Assembly: GCA_903904495.1 (NCBI GenBank) | Contig: CAIVCU010000171.1 | Coordinates: 1 to 12,220, forward strand | DNA length: 12,220 nt | Reading direction: 5' to 3' | Source: an uncultured Chlorobiaceae bacterium | GTDB lineage: Bacteria; Bacteroidota; Chlorobiia; Chlorobiales; Chlorobiaceae | Shown: positions 6,841-12,220 of the stretch, piece after piece | Layout of the letters: every line of letters begins with the position of its first letter | Numbering within the stretch: position 1 is the first letter of the stretch | Notes under the pieces: generated by a model | Databases searched by the model: none | Told to the model about the DNA's origin: nothing | The model's input: only the letters and a program-made list of their open reading frames with translations | Translations under genes and position numbers: made by a program

Positions 6841-7773
6841 ATGAGTAATACGGTTTCAGAGACTTGTGCGCATGATGGACATGATCATCATCATGGGCAC
6901 CATCACCATCATGCCTCAGGAAACATCAAACTTGCTTTTTTTCTTAATCTGGGATTTGCTGTTGTTGAAATTATTGGCGGAGTTTTAACCGGGAGTACTG
7001 CTATCCTTGCCGACGCTGTTCATGATCTTGGAGATTCGTTCGCTCTTGGCCAGGCATGGTATTTTGAAAAGGTTTCGCTTGGAAAAAGCAATCCGCGTTA
7101 TTCTTACGGTTATAAGCGGTTCTCACTTCTTGGTGCTCTTATCAGTACGGTGGTGCTTCTCACCAGCTCACTTTTTATCCTCTCCCAGGCCATACCCCGT
7201 ATTTTTGCACCGCATCATCCTGATGCAGGGGGTATGATTCTCCTTGCTGTTGCCGGAGTCAGTGTCAACGGTTTTGCTATGGTAAGACTGTCGAAAGATA
7301 AGGGTATGAACTCACGGGTTGTTGCCCTGCACCTGCTTGAAGATGTGCTTGGATGGGTTTCAGTACTTGTGGTTGCTGTTATTCTGTTTTTCTGGGATGT
7401 TCCTGTGCTTGATCCGGTTCTTGCCGTTTTGATTACACTCTATATTCTTGGAGGTGTCGTAAAAAATCTCAGAACTATGCTCCCTGTTTTTCTTCAGGCA
7501 GTTCCCCCTGAACTTGATCTTGCAGTGATTACCCGGGAAATCGAACAACTCCGGCATGTTCATGCTGTGCATCATGCTCATATTTGGTCGCTTGATGGCG
7601 TGCATTCTGTTTTTACTGCGCACCTTGAGCTCAATGTTCAGCTTGATGTTGAAGCCTATATGCAGCTCAAGGAAGAGATCAGGATGCTGGTCGAGCATCA
7701 CGGGCTTTATCACTCAACTGTTGAAATAGAATATCCTGGAGAAGCCTGTAGAAATACGATTTCTGAATCTTAA
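6841..7773 (+). CDS. Cation diffusion facilitator (CDF) zinc exporter, ZitB/CzcD type
   Basis: CDF proteins are dimeric proton-coupled antiporters that export Zn(II) and related metals across the inner membrane. The 310-residue product starts with a histidine-rich tail (ten His between residues 11 and 24), followed by about six membrane helices (about 30-205) and a ferredoxin-like C-terminal cytoplasmic domain (about 210-300). The transport site is H61 and D65 in helix 2 (VHDLGDS) with H164 and D168 in helix 5 (HLLEDVLG), the two-His two-Asp set typical of zinc-selective members; manganese and iron-preferring members differ here. VHAVHHAHIWSLDG at 240-253 matches the metal-binding C-terminal strand of ZitB/CzcD. 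The ATG at 6841 keeps the complete His-rich tail. A palindromic TATAAT box lies just upstream and a lipocalin gene 14 bases downstream. Zinc is most likely; cobalt or cadmium is possible. Confidence 0.93.
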   Translation: MSNTVSETCAHDGHDHHHGHHHHHASGNIKLAFFLNLGFAVVEIIGGVLTGSTAILADAVHDLGDSFALGQAWYFEKVSLGKSNPRYSYGYKRFSLLGALISTVVLLTSSLFILSQAIPRIFAPHHPDAGGMILLAVAGVSVNGFAMVRLSKDKGMNSRVVALHLLEDVLGWVSVLVVAVILFFWDVPVLDPVLAVLITLYILGGVVKNLRTMLPVFLQAVPPELDLAVITREIEQLRHVHAVHHAHIWSLDGVHSVFTAHLELNVQLDVEAYMQLKEEIRMLVEHHGLYHSTVEIEYPGEACRNTISES

Positions 7774-7787
7774 AAACCCGAAAAGCC

Positions 7788-8306
7788 ATGATAAAAAAAC
7801 TCTTTGTGCTTTTAATTCTGCTCTTCGCCGGATGTATGGGTATTCCCCGTGGGGTCACAGTAGTGGATAATTTTTCCCTTGATCGTTTTCTGGGTACATG
7901 GTATGAAGTTGCCCGTATTGATACTTCGTTTGAAAAGGATCTGGAACAGGTATCAGCCTTATATACACTTGCTGAAGATGGGAGTGTCAAGGTATTGAAT
8001 AAAGGGTATGACCGGAAGAAAAGAGAGGTGCAGACTATTGAGGGCCGTGGTGTTTTTGTTGGAGATCCCCGCAAAGGAGCGTTGAAGGTATCGTTTTTCG
8101 GCCCATTTTATGCTAGTTACAATATCATTGCGCTGGATAAGGTTGGTTACCGCTGGGCTATGGTGTGTGGCCGTGATCCAGCATATTTCTGGATTTTGTC
8201 GAAGGATAGTGAAATGGACCCCCGGCTCTTGAAGGATTTGGTTGTACAGGCTAAATCATGGGGTTTTGATACTGAGCATCTGCACTATTTCGGAAAACAT
8301 CCATGA
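7788..8306 (+). CDS. blc: Lipocalin lipoprotein, Blc family
   Basis: The 172-residue product begins with a short lipoprotein signal peptide, MIKKLFVLLILLFAGC, whose lipobox ends at C16, so it should be lipid-anchored and exported. The lipocalin first conserved region is FLGTWYEVARI at about 34-44. The bacterial lipocalin strand pattern follows, including YNIIALD at about 111-117 and the third conserved region around YRWAMVCGRDPAYFWILSKD at about 121-140. Blc-type lipocalins bind lysophospholipids or fatty acids and are thought to help in outer membrane maintenance under stress. Residues 17 and 18 after the lipidated cysteine are Met and Gly, with no Asp at position 2, so outer membrane sorting is expected by the usual Lol rule. 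The gene follows the zinc exporter by 14 bases and is probably co-transcribed with it. It ends 25 bases from the convergent cydC. Confidence 0.92.
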   Translation: MIKKLFVLLILLFAGCMGIPRGVTVVDNFSLDRFLGTWYEVARIDTSFEKDLEQVSALYTLAEDGSVKVLNKGYDRKKREVQTIEGRGVFVGDPRKGALKVSFFGPFYASYNIIALDKVGYRWAMVCGRDPAYFWILSKDSEMDPRLLKDLVVQAKSWGFDTEHLHYFGKHP

Positions 8307-8331
8307 GTTGAATCTCTGGATATTGAAGTTT

Positions 8332-10059
8332 TTAGTTCAGAGTTGCTTGCATCTCATGTTGCAGGCTCCACATTCTCTTGTAGAGGCCTTCTTTTTCCAT
8401 AAGTTCATGGTGCAGGCCCTCTTCTGTTATAACTCCCTTGTCGAGTACAAGGATGCGGTCATAAAGCTCCATTGCTTTCAGTCGATGCGTGATGGTAATG
8501 AGGGTTTTGCCTGCTGTAATAATCTTAAGGGTTTCAGTAACCTCTTTTTCAGTAAGTCCGTCGAGGTTGGCTGTAGCTTCATCAAGTATTATTACCGGAG
8601 CGTTTTGAAGAAGTATACGGGCAATGGCTACTCTCTGCCTCTCTCCTCCGCTGAGTTTCATGCCGTGCTGGCCGGTCCATTCATCCAGTTTTGATGTGAA
8701 CTGGGTGAGACCGGCTGCAGAAAGCGCTTTTTTCAGCTCTTCATCTGAAGCACCCGGTTTGGCAAGGAGCAGGTTTTCCCGGATTGTCTCTGCGAAAAGG
8801 TATGTTCGTTGAGAAACCAGCGAAATATTTCGCCGAAGTTCTTCCGGGTCAAAGAGGTTGATGTTGTGACCTCCAATTGTAATCATCCCTTCCGAACAGT
8901 TCCAGAAGCGCATGAAGAGGGATGTTATCGTTGATTTTCCAGCACCGCTCGGTCCGACAATAGCTATGTGCTGACCGGCATTGACAGAAAAAGAGATTCT
9001 GTTGAGTGTTTTCGAAAGACTATCAGGATACGAAAAACTGAGATTTTCTACTCTGATGTCATGGTTTGAGGGAAAGGGTAGAGGAGCTGCCGGTGTTACT
9101 GTTTCTGGCTTTGCATCGAGTATTTCAAACAGACGTTTCCCGGCATGTTTATCAGCTTCGAGGTGTTTGATGGCGGCGGGCAGCGGGAGAAATGGCTCAA
9201 ACGATGCTATCACGGCCAGTGTAATGACGGCCAGTGAAATTCCGTTCATACCTCCGGTTGAGACGGCTGGAATAAGTGCCCATAAGATGGATATGACGGC
9301 TGCATTCATGAGGAGTCCGGTAAGCGAGTCGTGCATGCCTTCTATCAAGGCATTTTTTCTCTGGAGCAGGAGCTTGCTTTTTTCTGCAGAGCGCATATGT
9401 TCGAGGTGTTCCGGAAGTTTTCCGTACACCTGAAGTTCTCCGATGCCCTGAAAGAGATCGAGAGCAAGAATCTGCTGAACGGTTTTATGCTTCATGATTC
9501 CTACCTGAACTCCACGGTTTAACCTGGTGCTGAGCAGAGGTACTCCTATGCCGGCAAGGATATGGAAAAGCAGAATGAGCAGGGCTGCCTGCATGGAATA
9601 TACTCCGAGAAGAATCCACATCAGTGCGGCCACAAGTATCGCGGTCAATGGCGGAGCGAGAACTCGTGTATAGATATTTTCAAGGCTCTGAATGTCATCA
9701 ACAACACGCTGCAGCAGATCACCGCTTTTGAAGTGCATAAGGCGTGCAGGTGCAAGTGGTTCGATGGCGTCATAAAACCATAACCGCAGTTTTGAAAGAA
9801 TTTTGAAGGTGATATTATGTGAGATAAGTCGTTCGGCATAACGGAGCACTCCACGTGCCAGACCGAACAATCTTACCCCTGCAATACTGAGCTCCAGGGC
9901 TGCCATCGGTGGCTGCAAAGCAGCTTTCGCGATGATATAGCCTGAAGTCATCAACAGTCCTATACCGCTTCCGGTAGTGGCGAACCCAATAAGGGCTGCA
10001 AGTGCCATCCACCAGAAATATGGCTTGACGAGGGAGATCAGTCGAATAAATATTCTCAT
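8332..10059 (-). CDS. cydC: Thiol reductant ABC exporter subunit CydC
   Basis: CydC pairs with CydD in a heterodimeric inner-membrane ABC transporter needed for assembly of cytochrome bd oxidase; the E. coli complex is reported to export cysteine and glutathione, and a heme-related role has also been proposed. The 575-residue product has six membrane helices (about 1-310) then an ATPase domain: GPSGAGKST at 369-377, LSGGERQR at 469-476, VIILDEA at 489-495 and the switch histidine H525. RYAERLISHNITFKILSKLR at about 73-92 is typical of CydC rather than of general lipid exporters. The ATG at 10059 overlaps the cydD stop as ATGA and has AGGAG at a good distance inside the end of cydD. A longer frame reaching 10137 only adds residues from the cydD coding sequence. 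Its 3' end is 25 bases from the convergent lipocalin gene, with no terminator between. Confidence 0.93.
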   Translation of the reverse strand: MRIFIRLISLVKPYFWWMALAALIGFATTGSGIGLLMTSGYIIAKAALQPPMAALELSIAGVRLFGLARGVLRYAERLISHNITFKILSKLRLWFYDAIEPLAPARLMHFKSGDLLQRVVDDIQSLENIYTRVLAPPLTAILVAALMWILLGVYSMQAALLILLFHILAGIGVPLLSTRLNRGVQVGIMKHKTVQQILALDLFQGIGELQVYGKLPEHLEHMRSAEKSKLLLQRKNALIEGMHDSLTGLLMNAAVISILWALIPAVSTGGMNGISLAVITLAVIASFEPFLPLPAAIKHLEADKHAGKRLFEILDAKPETVTPAAPLPFPSNHDIRVENLSFSYPDSLSKTLNRISFSVNAGQHIAIVGPSGAGKSTITSLFMRFWNCSEGMITIGGHNINLFDPEELRRNISLVSQRTYLFAETIRENLLLAKPGASDEELKKALSAAGLTQFTSKLDEWTGQHGMKLSGGERQRVAIARILLQNAPVIILDEATANLDGLTEKEVTETLKIITAGKTLITITHRLKAMELYDRILVLDKGVITEEGLHHELMEKEGLYKRMWSLQHEMQATLN

Positions 10060-11795
10060 AGTGAACTCTCCTGTTGAAGCAGCAGGGCATCCTGATAGAA
10101 GCCCTTGGTATTGAAGAGTTCGCTGTGTGTTCCACACTGTGTTATTTTTCCATGACTGAAGACCAATATCTGGTCGGCTGACCTTATTGTTTCCAACCGG
10201 TGCGCAATAATGACAGTGGTTCTACCTTTTCTAAGCTCTTCCATGGAGCGTCGCAGTGCAGCTTCAAGCTCAGGGTCGGTGTGTGAAGTCGGTTCATCGA
10301 GTATCAGAAGGGGAGCGTTTTTCAGAAATGCCCGTGCAAGAGCTACCCGTTGAGCTTCTCCGCCGCTTAATCTTGACCCTTGTTCACCGATCATAGTGTC
10401 CAGACCCTCTGGAAGCGATCTGACAAAAGAAGAAAGACCGGTTTTTGCAAGAGCTGCATTCATTTCATCTTCCGTTGCATCCGGACGTGCCATAAGAATA
10501 TTTTCTTTCAGGCTGGCATTGAAAAGGTACGGATGCTGAGGAACCCAGGATATCATGTGGTGCCACTGCTCAAGTGGGATATCATGTATTGGATTGTTGT
10601 TAATGGTTATACTGCCGGCACTTGGTTCCTGAAAACGTAGAAGCAGATTGATCATCGTACTTTTTCCAGCACCGCTTGGTCCGATTATAGCTGTGGTCTT
10701 ACTTTCCGGGATGGTAAAGTTCATGCCGTCTATCGCCGGATGACCTGCTCCTGGATAGTTATAGGAAAGATCGGAAAAGAGAATAGGGTATCTCCCGGCA
10801 ATATCCTTCTTTATGAACTCTTTGTTATGTCCGTCAACAGGAGAGGTCTGGTCGAGGACAGCGAAGATCTCCTTTGAGGCACTGACACCTTCCATGCCGG
10901 CATGAAATTTTGTACCTAGCTGACGTAGTGGAAGATAAAAGTCCGGTGTCAGCAGTAACACGAAAAGTGCATGTTGAAAGGTAAGCTTGCCGTCCATCAT
11001 ACGAAGACCAATGCCGACTGCAATTATTGCAATGCCGATGGTTCCTACCAGTTCGAGGGTAAGGGAAGAGAGAAAGGCGATTTTCAATACTCGCATGGTT
11101 GCATGGCGGAATGTCTCTCCTGATTTTTCAATAGATTCGCGCTGAGATCTGCTTTGTGCAAAAAGTTTCAGAGTGGGGAGTCCCTGCAGTACATCAAGAA
11201 AGTATCCGCTCATTCTGCTCATGGTTTTCCACTGTTTTTCAGTCATGGCACTTGCCGATTTTCCGATCACAATCATGAAAAAAGGAATAAGTGGTGCGGA
11301 TGCAAGCAGAATCCAGCCGGAAATCGGATCACTCGGAAATATGGCACACACAATCAGGAGAGGGGTAAAAAGGGCAAAAAAGATCTGTGGGATATACTGG
11401 CTATAGTAAGCATCGAGGGCTTCAACACCTTTAAGCAGTGTTGTGCTGAGACGTCCGCTCTGCACCGAACGGGTATAGATTGGGCCGAGAGCGCTCACAG
11501 CGTCAATAAGGCGGCTGAATATTTTTTCACGGATCGCAAGCGTTCCCCGGTTGGCTTCAGAATTGGAGGCCCAGTTGAAAAGCATGCGCAGTATGCTGAA
11601 AAGAGCAAAAAAGCCGAGAAGCGGAACAAGCTTTTCGATGCCGATTTTATGTATGAAAGCGCTGTCAATGACTCTGCTGAGATAAAAGGCCTGAGCAATC
11701 AGTAAAACCGATGCAATAACCCCTGAAAGCACAGAAAGAATAAATGGCGCTCGCTCTTCTTTAAGAAGTTGAAAAAGACGCCTGTCGATGTTCAT
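10056..11795 (-). CDS. cydD: Thiol reductant ABC exporter subunit CydD
   Basis: First gene of the cydDC pair. The 579-residue product has the ABC exporter plan of a six-helix membrane domain (about 15-310) and a nucleotide-binding domain: GPSGAGKST at 372-380, Q-loop glutamine at 420, LSGGEAQR at 476-483, LLILDEP at 496-502 and H532. The stretch LLLTPDFYLPLRQLGTKFHA (about 280-299) is characteristic of CydD. Both ATPase sites in the pair look complete by sequence. The ATG at 11795 has no Shine-Dalgarno sequence at the usual spacing, but a short upstream reading frame with a good one ends on it, so translation may be coupled. No cydA or cydB oxidase gene is in the window. In an anaerobe this operon would serve oxygen defence by cytochrome bd; that is inference. 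Confidence 0.93.
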   Translation of the reverse strand: MNIDRRLFQLLKEERAPFILSVLSGVIASVLLIAQAFYLSRVIDSAFIHKIGIEKLVPLLGFFALFSILRMLFNWASNSEANRGTLAIREKIFSRLIDAVSALGPIYTRSVQSGRLSTTLLKGVEALDAYYSQYIPQIFFALFTPLLIVCAIFPSDPISGWILLASAPLIPFFMIVIGKSASAMTEKQWKTMSRMSGYFLDVLQGLPTLKLFAQSRSQRESIEKSGETFRHATMRVLKIAFLSSLTLELVGTIGIAIIAVGIGLRMMDGKLTFQHALFVLLLTPDFYLPLRQLGTKFHAGMEGVSASKEIFAVLDQTSPVDGHNKEFIKKDIAGRYPILFSDLSYNYPGAGHPAIDGMNFTIPESKTTAIIGPSGAGKSTMINLLLRFQEPSAGSITINNNPIHDIPLEQWHHMISWVPQHPYLFNASLKENILMARPDATEDEMNAALAKTGLSSFVRSLPEGLDTMIGEQGSRLSGGEAQRVALARAFLKNAPLLILDEPTSHTDPELEAALRRSMEELRKGRTTVIIAHRLETIRSADQILVFSHGKITQCGTHSELFNTKGFYQDALLLQQESSL

Positions 11796-11824
11796 GATTC
11801 ATGTAAGGTTACTTCCGTATTCAA
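11792..11824 (-). CDS. Possible 10-codon leader reading frame ahead of cydD
   Basis: On the minus strand a TTG at 11824 starts a frame encoding MNTEVTLHES. Its TGA at 11794-11792 overlaps the cydD ATG as ATGA, the same junction type as cydD-cydC. GGGGAG at 11838-11833 lies 8 bases before the TTG, an ideal Shine-Dalgarno placement, whereas cydD itself has none at a normal distance. An in-frame TAA directly upstream fixes the start. The frame is short enough to be chance; the strong ribosome site is the main support. Confidence 0.3.
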   Translation of the reverse strand: MNTEVTLHES

Positions 11825-11910
11825 TCTGCTTACTCCCCGAATAAAGAAAAAAAGGGTACCAGAGGTAGTTGCAAATGTAAATCACAAGACGTTTTGTTAA
11901 AGTCACAGTA

Positions 11911-11947
11911 ACTATAACACCGTCGTTTTAAAATAGGTTTAAAATAG
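11911..11947 (-). promoter_or_regulatory. Candidate cydDC promoter with tandem direct repeats
   Basis: Read leftward, TGTTATAGT (11919-11911) is an extended -10 element, TGn plus five of six TATAAT positions. In place of a -35 box, the plus strand shows TTTAAAATAG at 11927-11936 and again at 11938-11947, exactly 11 bases apart, one helical turn. Such spacing is typical of OmpR/PhoB-family activator boxes. A third AAAATAGT lies at 11967-11974. Predicted transcription would start near 11904, leaving a leader of about 110 bases before cydD. Confidence 0.35.
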
Positions 11948-11978
11948 TCCGTTTAATTGTCAAACCAAAATAGTAAAC
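11937..11978. repeat. Two-armed dyad, GTTT/AAAC, upstream of cydD
   Basis: GTTTA (11937-11941) and GTTT (11951-11954) are mirrored by AAAC (11962-11965) and TAAAC (11974-11978) around a centre near 11958. The arms are separated by 9 and 8 bases, so the dyad is nearly but not exactly symmetric. It surrounds a minus-strand TTGACA (11963-11958) that has no fitting -10 box. It could be an operator upstream of the candidate promoter. Confidence 0.3.
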
Positions 11979-12023
11979 GTTCTGAATGGAATAAACTGAA
12001 AGGTTTGAGCTGTGGCTCAATGT

Positions 12024-12062
12024 AAAAAAAAGACCGGACTTTCTGGCGCCGGTCGTTTTTTT
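12024..12062. terminator. Bidirectional intrinsic terminator
   Basis: GACCGG (12032-12037) pairs with CCGGTC (12049-12054) around an 11-base loop. Eight A's precede the stem (12024-12031) and seven T's follow it (12056-12062), so it can end transcripts from both sides. Leftward it sits about 38 bases after the stop of the right-edge gene, which it most likely serves, and it shields the cydDC promoter from read-through. Confidence 0.85.
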
Positions 12063-12092
12063 GATTGCTTGACATGCTTAGGGACTCAGTCA

Positions 12093-12220
12093 TTATAAAA
12101 ATACCGTTTTAGAGCCGATGCTTATATCCCTCCACTGGAGTTCTTTTGATCGCATTAGTCTTTTTTCAAGATTCTTTTTTTCTTTACCGCAAAGCTTTAT
12201 ACCCTTTTGGTATACCGTAT
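12093..12220 (-). CDS. C-terminal end of an unrecognised protein (partial)
   Basis: A leftward frame open from the window edge gives 41 residues before TAA at 12095-12093. It contains a basic, probably helical stretch KEKKNLEKRLMRSKELQWR followed by DISIGSKTVFL. The mix of charged helix and hydrophobic end looks like a real soluble protein C-terminus, and a strong intrinsic terminator lies about 38 bases downstream in the same direction, which supports a gene ending here. I do not recognise the family. A different minus-strand frame, ending at 12184, is open for only 11 codons and has less support. Confidence 0.5.
   Translation of the reverse strand, partial: TVYQKGIKLCGKEKKNLEKRLMRSKELQWRDISIGSKTVFL

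Larger units (their letters stand above)
11825..12092. other. Intergenic region between cydD and the right-edge gene
   Basis: No further gene is seen here. The stretch is AT-rich and holds the candidate cydDC promoter, tandem repeats and dyad, then a perfect small hairpin TTGAGC-TGTG-GCTCAA (12005-12020) directly next to the bidirectional terminator. No tRNA, mobile element end or recognisable RNA was found. Confidence 0.6.

Noticed and set aside
8307..8342. CTCTG/CAGAG inverted repeat between the lipocalin gene and cydC
   Set aside because: The loop is about 19 bases, the stem is only 5 bp, and it extends into the cydC coding end with no clean T-tract, so it is not a convincing terminator.
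10060..10137. N-terminal extension of CydC upstream of 10059
   Set aside because: These codons lie wholly within cydD, while the ATG at 10059 has a good AGGAG site and an ATGA overlap.
11880..12062. A plus-strand small RNA ending at the terminator
   Set aside because: No credible plus-strand promoter was found; candidate -35 and -10 pairs have wrong spacing (for example TTGTTA and TATAAC only 13 bases apart).
12069..12099. TTGACA and TATAAA on the plus strand, a possible promoter reading right
   Set aside because: The spacing is 19 bases, the site overlaps the end of the right-edge leftward gene, and no rightward gene is visible downstream in the window.

Overview
This window carries nine complete or nearly complete protein genes, packed almost end to end, plus the last codons of a tenth gene at the right edge. 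No mobile element, CRISPR array, tRNA or rRNA was seen. The style is that of a Gram-negative bacterial chromosome: a lipid A-type glycosyltransferase set, an outer-membrane-type lipocalin lipoprotein and a CydDC exporter are present. The moderate base composition, weak or absent Shine-Dalgarno sequences and general protein character recall green sulfur bacteria (Chlorobium/Pelodictyon group). That placement is an impression, not a measurement.

Layout, left to right. recJ (single-strand DNA exonuclease) reads rightward at 50-1762. Convergent to it is a leftward four-gene envelope operon, transcribed from about 5810 down to 1780: a PAP2 phosphatase, an ArnT-like polyprenyl-phosphate-sugar glycosyltransferase, a GtrB/ArnC-like polyprenyl-phosphate sugar synthase, and a multi-spanning UPF0104/LPG_synthase_TM protein. 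Three of the four gene junctions possible in such a unit are visible, with a 26-base overlap, a 10-base gap and a 14-base overlap, so the genes are probably co-transcribed and translationally coupled. Together they look like a complete route to load a sugar on a lipid carrier, flip it, transfer it to an envelope acceptor and process phosphate groups.

Divergent from that operon is purU (formyltetrahydrofolate deformylase, 5847-6734). After a 106-base gap holding a 15-base palindrome built around a TATAAT box come a zinc-type CDF exporter with a histidine-rich N-terminus (6841-7773) and, 14 bases on, a lipocalin lipoprotein (7788-8306).

Convergent to the lipocalin is the leftward cydD-cydC pair (11795 to 8332), with an ATGA stop/start overlap between the two genes. 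Upstream of cydD is a regulatory-looking region: an extended -10 box next to two 11-base-spaced direct repeats, a two-armed dyad, and a possible 10-codon leader reading frame whose stop overlaps the cydD start. Right of this, a clear bidirectional intrinsic terminator (12024-12062) separates the cyd operon from the C-terminal end of an unrecognised leftward gene that runs off the window.

Most of this is ordinary housekeeping and envelope gene content. The least described parts are the compact four-gene sugar-transfer cassette, the pairing of a zinc exporter with a lipocalin under a palindromic promoter, and the cyd leader region.
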